Assembly: GCA_965363755.1 (NCBI GenBank)
Contig: CBDTVL010000008.1
Span: forward strand, 1 to 35,887
DNA: 35,887 nt
Direction of reading: 5' to 3'
Source: JL08 sp965363755
Lineage (GTDB): Bacteria; Pseudomonadota; Alphaproteobacteria; Rhodobacterales; Rhodobacteraceae
Positions 1 through 7,057 of the stretch are shown here, piece by piece. The translations under genes and the position numbers were made by a program. The notes below the pieces were generated by a model. The model had not been told where the DNA came from. It saw only the letters and a list, made by a program, of their open reading frames with translations, and ran no database searches. The stretch's first letter is position 1. Every line of letters starts with the position of its first letter.

Positions 1-1019
1 GCGCTGTTGGTCAACCCGTGTCTCAACAGTGCCGCCCCAATTACCCGGGCATCGACGATCGCCTGCGTGGCACCGTTTGATCCAACGGGATAAGTCGGAT
101 GGGCTGCATCGCCCATCAACGTCACATGGCCATCCGTCCACTGGTCAAGCGGATCTCGATCAACCATCGGGTATTCGAACACCTGATCCGCGCTCTTGAT
201 CAGCGAGGGAACATCCAGCCAGTCGAAGTTCCAGCTTTCGAACTGAGGCAGGAAATCGGCAATGCGTGCAGCCCTGTTCCAGTCTTCCTTGTTCCAGCCT
301 CGCGATGGATCACCTCGCAACTCGGCAATCCAGTTCAGTGTGACAAGACCGGATTCAGGGTCCGCCTCTGATATCGGGTAGGCGACGACGCGCTGGGTAT
401 CATGGCCTGCCAAGGCCATCGCCCCGCCGCCAAAAAACGGGCGCGCCTGAGAGGTTGCGCGCCACAGAATCGCTCCGCCCCATATTGGTGGGCCTTCGTC
501 CGGCTGCATCTGGGCGCGAATCGCCGAGTGGATGCCGTCTGCGGCGACAATCAGCGTGCCAGTGACGCTGTGCTGCCCGCCAGTATCAACATCTTCAAGC
601 GACAAAATGGCGCCTGTCCCTGTCGTTTCAAAACTGGTGGCGCGCTGCCCGGTCATAATACAGTCGGTCCCTGCCCGCTGGATCAGTGTTTCATAAAGCA
701 ACATCTGCAATTTGCCGCGATGCACAGAATATTGAGGCCAGGCATAGCCGGCCCAATGGCCGCGCGATTCTTCCCAGATTGTGAGCCCGTGCTTGGAATA
801 AAACCCATATTGCCGGGTCTTGATACCGATCCTGTCAAGCTCATGCGCCAGTCCCAGATCAAAGAGCTCGCGCACCGCGTTGGGTTGGATATTTATGCCC
901 ACGCCCATTGGACGGATCGCCCGCGTTACTTCGTATATCCGAAACGGCACTCCAATCTGGTGAAGCGTCAAACCAAGAGTAAGTCCGGCGATACCGCCGC
1001 CGGCAATGAGAACTGTCAT
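1..1019 (-). CDS. FAD-dependent monooxygenase (class A flavoprotein hydroxylase), 3' end cut by the window edge
   Basis: About 339 codons are visible and the frame is still open at the left edge, so the C-terminus is missing. The protein begins MTVLIAGGGIAGL, a Rossmann FAD-binding GxGxxG motif. A DG motif (VAADGIHSAIR) follows near the middle, and the second FAD motif LMGDAAHPTYPVGSNG lies near residue 300. This three-motif layout is that of salicylate/3-hydroxybenzoate hydroxylase-type monooxygenases, which use FAD and NAD(P)H to insert one oxygen atom into an aromatic or similar ring. The aromatic substrate cannot be told from the sequence. The start is supported by AGGAG about 9 bases upstream. 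It lies 54 bases downstream of idi on the same strand and may be cotranscribed with it. Family is confident; substrate unknown. Confidence 0.85.
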   Translation of the reverse strand, partial: MTVLIAGGGIAGLTLGLTLHQIGVPFRIYEVTRAIRPMGVGINIQPNAVRELFDLGLAHELDRIGIKTRQYGFYSKHGLTIWEESRGHWAGYAWPQYSVHRGKLQMLLYETLIQRAGTDCIMTGQRATSFETTGTGAILSLEDVDTGGQHSVTGTLIVAADGIHSAIRAQMQPDEGPPIWGGAILWRATSQARPFFGGGAMALAGHDTQRVVAYPISEADPESGLVTLNWIAELRGDPSRGWNKEDWNRAARIADFLPQFESWNFDWLDVPSLIKSADQVFEYPMVDRDPLDQWTDGHVTLMGDAAHPTYPVGSNGATQAIVDARVIGAALLRHGLTNS

Positions 1020-1073
1020 AAGCTGCTCCTGCTTTGAGGGCAGTCAATCAGTCCGCTGGGTTCGGTGCAAGGA

Positions 1074-1619
1074 TCAGCCTTGCGCTGGAAAAGGCAACTC
1101 GGATCCAAAGATTGTGGCAGCATGTTCCTGCAGGTAGATTTTCAGCCACGGTGTGAACACCTCTGGTGTGCGCTGGATTTCAGCTAAAAGATCGGGAAAC
1201 TCGATCCACCGCGTTGCCATCACTTCGTCTGGGTTCGGCGTGAGTGTGAGTGGTTTGGTTGCATCGGCCAAAAAGACGTCTACCACCTCATGTTCAATCA
1301 GCCCGTTGCCGACATCTGCTCGATACTCAAGTTGGTCGCGATATTCGGGGACAAGACCGGTGATGCCCAGTTCTTCACGCAGTCGGCGCACCGCGCAGTG
1401 GCTTGAACTCTCGCCCCATTCCGGGTGGGTGCAGCAGGTGTTCGCCCAAAGTCCGGGTGTGTGGTATTTGATTAAGGCTCGTTGCTGCAGCAAGACTTGA
1501 TTGTCCTGCACGATAAACACCGACACTGCCTTGTGCCTGATGCCCTTTTGATGGGCTTCCAGCTTTTCAACCGCTGCCAGCTCGCCGTTGACCCAGCCCG
1601 GTATCATAATCTCAGTCAT
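1074..1619 (-). CDS. idi: Isopentenyl-diphosphate delta-isomerase, type I (Nudix fold)
   Basis: This 181-residue protein has the normal length of bacterial type I Idi, which interconverts isopentenyl diphosphate and dimethylallyl diphosphate for isoprenoid synthesis (quinones, carotenoids, bacteriochlorophyll) in the cytoplasm. The motif NTCCTHP around residues 60-66 carries the catalytic cysteine (C63 by alignment with the E. coli NTVCGHP motif). A Nudix-like helix (GESSSHCAVRRLREELG) spans about residues 69-85, and NGLIEHEV contains E109 and E111, matching the E. coli catalytic/metal glutamates. An earlier Met is not available; ATG at 1619 gives the usual N-terminus. It is transcribed away from the cytochrome c gene, with 258 bases between them holding both promoters. 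Confidence 0.95.
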   Translation of the reverse strand: MTEIMIPGWVNGELAAVEKLEAHQKGIRHKAVSVFIVQDNQVLLQQRALIKYHTPGLWANTCCTHPEWGESSSHCAVRRLREELGITGLVPEYRDQLEYRADVGNGLIEHEVVDVFLADATKPLTLTPNPDEVMATRWIEFPDLLAEIQRTPEVFTPWLKIYLQEHAATIFGSELPFPAQG

Positions 1620-1758
1620 CTACGGTTTGTTCCGCTTATCTGTTTTGGTTTGGTCGAATAATGGTGATTTTCTTCACAGATACGTCACAGCACGCCTCTG
1701 CGCCAGTGCTTGTTCACGTGGTAAATCACAGTATTTTTCAGAGAGTTTCATGGCAAAA

Positions 1759-1788
1759 TCGGTTAGAATCCAGAACGTGTTTAACCGA
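1759..1788. repeat. 7-bp inverted repeat in the idi/cytochrome c intergenic region (possible operator)
   Basis: TCGGTTA at 1759-1765 is matched by TAACCGA at 1782-1788, with 16 bases between. It sits about 90 bases upstream of the cytochrome start in the divergent idi-cycA intergenic region (1620-1877). The size and spacing suit a dimeric regulator, but no regulator is identified and a 7-bp match could be chance. Confidence 0.25.
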
Positions 1789-1877
1789 CCAGTGTCTAGA
1801 CGTCGCAGGATTGTGTCGTTGACTCTCGGGGTTTTGCATTACTTATCTTACGCAACCACAAATCATGGAGAAGCTAT

Positions 1878-2342
1878 ATGAACCGTTATGTGATCGCTCT
1901 AGCCGCAGCTGCCTTTGCAGGCCCAGCCCTCGCACAGGGCGCGGGAGACGTCGAAGCTGGCGAAAAAGGTTTCAAAAAGTGCAAATCTTGCCACCAGATA
2001 GTAGCGGATGACGGCACTGTGGTTTTGAAAGGCGGAAAAACCGGACCGAATCTGTACGGGGTGATTGGTCGGACAGCGGGTACGGTTGACGGTTTCAAAT
2101 ATGGCAATTCTATTGTTGCTGCAGGCGAGGCCGATTTGGTTTGGGACGAGGAGAAATTCCTTTCTTACGTGCAGGATCCGAAAAAGTTCCTGCGGACGTA
2201 TCTGGACGACAGTTCCGCAAAATCAAAAATGTCCTTCAAGCTGAAGAAAGGCGGAGAGGATGTTTACGCTTACCTGGTCAGTGTTGGGCCAGAAATGGCT
2301 GCTGAAGAGTCTGCTGCTGAGGAAGCGGCCGAATCCAACTAG
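1878..2342 (+). CDS. cycA: Periplasmic cytochrome c (cytochrome c2 / c550 type)
   Basis: This 154-residue class I c-type cytochrome is a soluble periplasmic electron carrier, expected to move electrons from the bc1 complex to oxidases or reaction centres. Residues 1-19 form a signal peptide ending ALA before Q20. The haem site is C35-K-S-C38-H39, the axial methionine is M118 in KSKMSF, and KTGPNLYGVIGRTAG follows the haem site as in Rhodobacter cytochrome c2. The acidic alanine/glutamate-rich tail ending ESN recalls the C-terminal extension of Paracoccus cytochrome c550, so c550 is an equally good name. GGAGAAG precedes the ATG by about 5 bases, and a strong terminator follows. It is monocistronic and divergent from idi. 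The gene symbol is by family, not proven orthology. Confidence 0.9.
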   Translation: MNRYVIALAAAAFAGPALAQGAGDVEAGEKGFKKCKSCHQIVADDGTVVLKGGKTGPNLYGVIGRTAGTVDGFKYGNSIVAAGEADLVWDEEKFLSYVQDPKKFLRTYLDDSSAKSKMSFKLKKGGEDVYAYLVSVGPEMAAEESAAEEAAESN

Positions 2343-2367
2343 AACCTTTGTTCTGTGATCTAGAGAG

Positions 2368-2398
2368 AAGGCCGCGGTCCAAGGATCGCGGCCTTTTT
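2368..2398 (+). terminator. Rho-independent terminator of the cytochrome c gene
   Basis: AAGGCCGCG (2368-2376) pairs perfectly with CGCGGCCTT (2387-2395). Inner bases can extend the stem to a tight loop, and the run of T starting inside the arm continues to 2398. It lies 26 bases after the cytochrome stop codon. The 144-base gap to the convergent S58 peptidase gene holds nothing else I can recognise. Confidence 0.9.
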
Positions 2399-2485
2399 GC
2401 TGCCGTCATAAAGCTCACTAGCAGGTCAGGATCGATGGCGCGGTGGATGAAATTTGACTAAACTGAGCAGACTGCTGTCGCAGCG

Positions 2486-3505
2486 TCAGCTGTTTAGATC
2501 GGACCAGCACCGCAGCAAATCACCTGGAGCAGGGGTCGCGTGATAGACTGCCCTTGCTATCGCGCGCGATAGGCACAAGGCGGCGGCGTGGCCGATTTCA
2601 CCCAGATGGGTTTCCGGATCAGCTGCGCTAGTACCGGTGGCCGCGGCAAAAACCAGATCGCCGTCACTGGGTGTGTGGGCCGGAACGATGGCGCGCGCAA
2701 TTCCGTCGTGGGCTGCGACAGACATGCGTTGACACTGCGCTTTGCTAAGCGGCGCATCGGTCGCTACAATGGCAATTGTTGTATTGATACGATTGGTATC
2801 AAAATCTTCAGCGCCAAGCATGCGACGCATTTTGCGGCTTTCGAGTGTGCGGCCGAGTCCTGCCTTTTCGTCTGGCCCAAGCCCTCCAAATTCCCCGTCA
2901 ATTTCAAAAGCTGCAGCCCAGAAATACCGGTCGCCGGGCGTGGTGACGCTGCCAACCGGATTAGTGGCCACCAATGCGCCAACGGTAATGCCGCATTCCA
3001 GAACCAGCGAGGAAGAGCCGAGGCCGCCTTTTATCATAGCTGTCAACGCGCCGGTGCCAGCGCCAGTAGTGCCCAAACGAAAGTCGCGCGTTGCCCCGTC
3101 ATAGGCGGAGCGACCAAGTGCGCGGTAGGGGTTATCACCCCAATCCTTGCTTCCGCCATTCAGCAAATCAAACAGGATTGCGCCTGGAACCAGAGGGATG
3201 ATTGCTGTTCCAACGGCAAAACCGCGCCCTGCTGCGCGCAATCCGTCAACCACACCTGAACACGCATCGAGCCCATAGGCAGAGCCGCCTGATAAAACCA
3301 GCGCATCGACCTTTGCCACAGATTTGTCGGGGGCGAGCAGGTCTGTTTCGCGGGTTCCGGGCGCGCCGCCCATGACATGCACGGATGCTGTAAATGGCGC
3401 GTCGGCGGTCAATACTGTTGCGCCGGATTTCAATGCATCATCTTGCGCATTGCCGACCAGCAGACCCGGCACATCAGTTATTAAATTCTTAGGGCCCGGT
3501 TTCAT
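2486..3505 (-). CDS. S58/P1-family N-terminal-nucleophile hydrolase (DmpA-like aminopeptidase/esterase)
   Basis: The 339-residue product belongs to the DmpA/BapA/NylC family, autoprocessing Ntn hydrolases that cleave N-terminal residues, beta-peptides, D-esters or amide oligomers. Recognisable family blocks are ITDVPGLLVGNA at the N-terminus, LSGGSAYGLDACSGV (71-85), GTTGAGTGA (145-153), TNPVGSV (181-187) and NTTIAIVATDAPL (241-253). By analogy with NylC, which cleaves itself between Asn and Thr, the new N-terminal nucleophile here would be T242 after N241; DmpA and BapA use Gly-Ser instead. I chose ATG 3505 rather than the upstream in-frame ATG at 3586, because it forms a TGATG overlap with the cupin stop. 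It is the last gene of an SDR-cupin-S58 operon. The substrate is unknown. Confidence 0.85.
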   Translation of the reverse strand: MKPGPKNLITDVPGLLVGNAQDDALKSGATVLTADAPFTASVHVMGGAPGTRETDLLAPDKSVAKVDALVLSGGSAYGLDACSGVVDGLRAAGRGFAVGTAIIPLVPGAILFDLLNGGSKDWGDNPYRALGRSAYDGATRDFRLGTTGAGTGALTAMIKGGLGSSSLVLECGITVGALVATNPVGSVTTPGDRYFWAAAFEIDGEFGGLGPDEKAGLGRTLESRKMRRMLGAEDFDTNRINTTIAIVATDAPLSKAQCQRMSVAAHDGIARAIVPAHTPSDGDLVFAAATGTSAADPETHLGEIGHAAALCLSRAIARAVYHATPAPGDLLRCWSDLNS

Positions 3506-3855
3506 CAAATTCTCGGCTTTGGCGCGGCAGTTGCCGGATCGCCGGTGTTGGGCACTCCCTTGGGCTCGATCAACAGCACTTTGCACTCCTGTTCGGCTCG
3601 GGGGCGATGGGTCTGCCCCTTGGGCACGACATACAACTCTCCGGCGCCGACAGTATGTGATGCGCCTTCGACGTCCATGATCATTTCTCCTTCGAGAACC
3701 AGAAAGAAATCGTCGGTATCGGGGTGGTGGTGAAACGGAAATTCGCCCTGAAATTTCACGACCATCACATCATTGTTGTTGTAATCCGCGATGACATGCG
3801 GATCCCAATGTGTGGTGAAGGCCCTGAGTTTATCTTTAAGGTTGATCGCGCTCAT
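3505..3855 (-). CDS. Small single-domain cupin protein
   Basis: This 116-residue protein is essentially one cupin beta-barrel. Motif 1 (GEFPFHHHPDTDDFF) supplies H42 and H44 and possibly D48 or D49. Motif 2 (GELYVVPKGQTH) supplies H83, so a bound metal is likely. Proteins of this size are often dioxygenases, isomerases or sugar/metabolite-binding proteins, and no specific reaction can be assigned. A start 9 bases further upstream (MHLM) is possible, but ATG 3855 makes a one-base TGATG overlap with the SDR stop, identical in form to the next junction, and is preferred. Coupled translation with the SDR and the S58 hydrolase suggests the three act on one pathway. The C-terminal 20 residues (Pro/Ala-rich) look disordered. 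Confidence 0.8.
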   Translation of the reverse strand: MSAINLKDKLRAFTTHWDPHVIADYNNNDVMVVKFQGEFPFHHHPDTDDFFLVLEGEMIMDVEGASHTVGAGELYVVPKGQTHRPRAEQECKVLLIEPKGVPNTGDPATAAPKPRI

Positions 3856-4601
3856 CAAATGCACCGCCCGCCATCAACTTCCATGCAGACTCCTGTGATC
3901 ATTGATGCCTCGTCCGAGCAAAGGAAGCAGGCGGCGTTGCCCATATCCTCCGGGGTGGAAAAACGCCCCAATGGAATGGTCGACAAGAACTTGGCCCGCA
4001 CTTCGGGCGTGTCTTCTCCCATGAAGGACTTGAGCAAAGGGGTCTCGCCGGCAACGGGGTTTAATGCGTTAACCCGAATGCCGTCGGGAGCCAGTTCGAC
4101 TGCCATGGTTCGGGTTGCGGTGATCATCCAGCCTTTGGATGCATTGTACCAGTTCAGCTTGGGACGCGGTGACACCCCGGCCGTTGAGGCCACGTTGAGG
4201 ATTGTGCCAGCGCCGCGTTTTTTCATATGTGGCACCAGCGCGCGGGCGGTCAGATAGACAGATTTCATGTTGATATTAAACACGCGATCAAAATCTTCTT
4301 CGCTGACAGATTCCAGCGCTGTCGGTAGATGGGTTACGCCCGCATTGTTGATTAGTATATCGACATGGCCAAAGGCACCCAACGCGGCTGTGGCCATAGC
4401 CTGAACGGACGGTCCGTTTGAGACATCAACAGTCTGGCCTACTGCATTGACACCCAATTCGCTGGCTACGGTCTGAGCTGCAGTTTCGTTAATATCGGCA
4501 ATCATCACCTGGGCGCCTTCAGCGATGAACTTGGCGGCAATACCTGCGCCAAATCCTGATGCGCCGCCCGTGACGATGGCTGTTTTTCCGCTTAGTCGCA
4601 A
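3855..4601 (-). CDS. Short-chain dehydrogenase/reductase (SDR)
   Basis: This 248-residue classical SDR is an NAD(P)-dependent oxidoreductase acting on an alcohol or ketone. It shows the cofactor motif TGGASGFG (11-18), NNAG (85-88), the catalytic triad S139, Y152, K156 (YNASK), and ends with GVCMEVDGGRCI as in the FabG/glucose-dehydrogenase branch. D36 after strand 2 (MIADIN) suggests NAD(H) rather than NADP(H). The start codon appears to be TTG at 4601: no ATG or GTG lies in frame nearby, the N-terminus MRLSGKTAIVTG is standard, and GGGGGA stands about 8 bases upstream. It is the first gene of the SDR-cupin-S58 operon and divergent from the yghU homologue, with 110 bases between them. The substrate is unknown. 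Confidence 0.88.
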   Translation of the reverse strand: MRLSGKTAIVTGGASGFGAGIAAKFIAEGAQVMIADINETAAQTVASELGVNAVGQTVDVSNGPSVQAMATAALGAFGHVDILINNAGVTHLPTALESVSEEDFDRVFNINMKSVYLTARALVPHMKKRGAGTILNVASTAGVSPRPKLNWYNASKGWMITATRTMAVELAPDGIRVNALNPVAGETPLLKSFMGEDTPEVRAKFLSTIPLGRFSTPEDMGNAACFLCSDEASMITGVCMEVDGGRCI

Positions 4602-4711
4602 ATCGTATCCCCCACGTGTTTGTGATTATTAGGATGCCGCCAATTGCGGCTCCGGGGCAAGCTGTTTACGGTGGGCCGACGAATTAGCATTTCCCAACCG
4701 GAGTTCCAGCC

Positions 4712-5587
4712 ATGACCGAAACGTCAGAATATGTTCCACCCAAAGTCTGGACTTGGGAAAAGGAGAATGGCGGCGCATTCGCAAAGACCAACCGACCCAT
4801 CGCCGGAGCGACCCATGACAAAGAACTGCCCGTCGGGCGGCATCCGTTGCAGCTTTATTCGCAAGGCACGCCCAATGGCGTCAAAGTCACTGTGATGTTG
4901 GAGGAACTGCTGGCGTTAGGGTTTGAGGCCGCGGAATATGATGCTCATCTGATCCGGATCGGTGATGGTGATCAGTTTGGCAGCGGGTTCGTCGACATAA
5001 ATCCCAATTCAAAAATCCCAGCCATGATGGATCACAGCACGCCAAAGCCGACGCGGATTTTTGAATCCGGCGCGATCTTGCTTCATCTGGCTGAAAAGTT
5101 TGGGGCATTCTTGCCTGTTGATCCAGCAGACCGACCGGAATGTCTGTCATGGTTGTTCTGGCAAATGGGAAGCGCGCCTTATCTGGGCGGTGGTTTTGGC
5201 CACTTCTACGCCTATGCGCCGTTCAAAATCGAATACTGCATTGACCGTTTTACGATGGAGGTCAAACGTCAACTGGATGTACTGGATCGCCATCTGGCGG
5301 ATCACGAATATATGTGTGGGCCAGAGTACACGATCGCTGATATCGCGATTTGGCCGTGGTATGGGAGGATGGTGCTGGGCGAAGCCTATGACGCGGGTGA
5401 GTTCGTAGATGCCAAAAGCTATACAAACGTTCTGCGCTGGACCAATCAGATCGGCGCTCGTACGGCGGTGCAGCGCGGCAAGATGGTGAATTCCACGTCG
5501 GGCCCGCTGGAAGGGCAATTGCACGAGCGTCATGAGGCGAGCGACTTTGACACGATGACTCAAGACAGGGTTGAGGCTGCAGAATAG
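4712..5587 (+). CDS. yghU: YghU-type glutathione transferase / disulfide-bond oxidoreductase
   Basis: The 291-residue protein closely follows E. coli YghU along its whole length: KVWTWEKENGGAFAKTNRP at the N-terminus, LPVGRHPLQLYS (39-50), the glutathione-site loop GTPNG (52-56), LIRIGDGDQFGSGFVDINP, and QLHERHEASDF at the C-terminus. YghU is a Nu-class GST homologue that binds two glutathiones and reduces disulfides (GSH-dependent disulfide-bond reductase) with weak peroxidase activity. An N-terminal thioredoxin-like domain is followed by an all-helical domain. CCGGAG precedes the ATG. It is a single gene, convergent with the aldehyde dehydrogenase, with only 18 bases between the stop codons and no obvious terminator. 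Confidence 0.93.
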   Translation: MTETSEYVPPKVWTWEKENGGAFAKTNRPIAGATHDKELPVGRHPLQLYSQGTPNGVKVTVMLEELLALGFEAAEYDAHLIRIGDGDQFGSGFVDINPNSKIPAMMDHSTPKPTRIFESGAILLHLAEKFGAFLPVDPADRPECLSWLFWQMGSAPYLGGGFGHFYAYAPFKIEYCIDRFTMEVKRQLDVLDRHLADHEYMCGPEYTIADIAIWPWYGRMVLGEAYDAGEFVDAKSYTNVLRWTNQIGARTAVQRGKMVNSTSGPLEGQLHERHEASDFDTMTQDRVEAAE

Positions 5588-5605
5588 CGCGGCTTTGCTT
5601 GCGAA

Positions 5606-7057
5606 TTATCCGTGGAACGCGGCGACCGTTTTGAGTTGTGAAAACCCATAAAGCGCCTCAAAGCCTTTTTCGCGACCATGTCCCGATTTTCCGACGCCGC
5701 CAAAGGGCAGTTCCACGCCGCCGCCGGCTCCGTAATTGTTGATAAAGACCTGCCCGGAGTTCAACGCCTTGGCCAGACGCATTTGTCGGGCACCATTTTG
5801 TGTCCATATGCTGGCGACCAACCCGTAGTCGGTCGCGTTGGCAATTTGAACTGCCTCCTCTTCAGTATCAAAGGGAATGATAACCTGTATGGGCCCAAAT
5901 ATTTCGTCCTGCGCCAGTGAATGGTCTGGCGGGACATCTGAAAAAAGCGTCGGCAATACATAGGCACCTGCATGTTCTGTACCACTCGCCAGAACCCCCT
6001 GAGCCACAAGTGTCAGATCGTGACCTTTCTGCAAAAAGCCATTCACAATCTCTTGCTGTCTTTTCGAGATCAGAGGACCAACCCGCAGATCGTCTATTGC
6101 GGGACCGACTGTGAGGTCTCTGTATGCTGCAGCCATCCGATCCCGCACCGTATCGTAGACCCCGCGATGTACCAGAATACGTGACGATGCAGAACAGGTT
6201 TGACCCGCATTCTGGATCCCTGCGTTGACAAGAAACGGCAAGGCGGCATCCAGATCTGCATCGTCAAATACCAGCTGTGGAGACTTGCCGCCCAGTTCCA
6301 ACGTCACGGGGGTCACGTTTTTCCCTGCCGCTTGTTGGACCAGCGCGCCGGTTCGAACTGAGCCGGTAAAGCTGATATGCTGGACGTCGGGATGAGACGA
6401 CAATGCGGCCCCCGCCTCGGCCCCCAGCCCGGGGACAACATTTAATGCACCGTCAGGTAACCCGGCTTCTTGCGCGATATGAGCGAATGCGAGGGCGGTC
6501 AGGCAGGCCTCTTCTGCTGGTTTTAGCACTGCGGCATTTCCCATCGCCAGCGCTGCCCCGACAGAGCGCCCGATGATCTGCATCGGATAGTTCCACGGCA
6601 CAATGTGGCCTGTCACCCCGTGTGGTTCGCGCAGCGTATAAACAGTGTACCCATCGAGATACGGGATGGTTGCACCGTGCACCTTATCAGCAGCACCGCC
6701 ATAAAACTCCATGTATCGGGCAAGCGCCACCGCATCTGCGCGCGCTTGCGTGAGTGGCTTTCCGACATCCATGGCTTCCAACGTTGCGAGTTCTTCAACC
6801 TTTTCCAACACCAATTGACCGATGCGAGTCAGAACGCGGCCTCTCTCAAGCGCGGTCATGTGGCCCCAATCACCGTCCAGTGCCGCTTGCGCAGCGCCCA
6901 CCGCCGCATCAATATCAGCAGCAGCGCCGCGCGCGATGTTGCACAGAGTCGATCCGTCAGATGGATTGATCAACGGCAAGGATTCGCCGGTTGCCGGTGC
7001 CGACCAACTGCCGCCGATCAGACAGGTCGTAGGATCAAACCAGATTATATCAGACAT
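5606..7057 (-). CDS. NAD(P)-dependent aldehyde dehydrogenase
   Basis: This 483-residue enzyme of the ALDH superfamily oxidises an aldehyde to a carboxylate. Key residues are visible: N156 in VPWNYP, the general base E254 in LELGGKSP, and the nucleophile C288 in NAGQTCSA, plus the C-terminal FGGVGKSGHGREKG motif common to betaine/aminobutyraldehyde-type ALDHs. The start ATG 7057 lies 8 bases inside the preceding ABC ATPase gene with GGAG about 7 bases upstream; an upstream ATG at 7084 is less likely. Overlap with the transporter makes it the last gene of that operon, so its substrate is probably an aldehyde derived from the imported compound (an amine, amino acid or opine is a guess). Confidence 0.9.
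   Translation of the reverse strand: MSDIIWFDPTTCLIGGSWSAPATGESLPLINPSDGSTLCNIARGAAADIDAAVGAAQAALDGDWGHMTALERGRVLTRIGQLVLEKVEELATLEAMDVGKPLTQARADAVALARYMEFYGGAADKVHGATIPYLDGYTVYTLREPHGVTGHIVPWNYPMQIIGRSVGAALAMGNAAVLKPAEEACLTALAFAHIAQEAGLPDGALNVVPGLGAEAGAALSSHPDVQHISFTGSVRTGALVQQAAGKNVTPVTLELGGKSPQLVFDDADLDAALPFLVNAGIQNAGQTCSASSRILVHRGVYDTVRDRMAAAYRDLTVGPAIDDLRVGPLISKRQQEIVNGFLQKGHDLTLVAQGVLASGTEHAGAYVLPTLFSDVPPDHSLAQDEIFGPIQVIIPFDTEEEAVQIANATDYGLVASIWTQNGARQMRLAKALNSGQVFINNYGAGGGVELPFGGVGKSGHGREKGFEALYGFSQLKTVAAFHG

Noticed and set aside
1819..1849. TTGACT...TATCTT as the cytochrome c promoter
   Set aside because: The spacer is 19 bases and the -10 is weak; the real promoter is probably in this gap but I cannot place it.
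2588..3259. 223-codon plus-strand open frame opposite the S58 gene
   Set aside because: It lies entirely antisense to a well-conserved gene, shows no family motifs and follows from the codon bias of the real frame.
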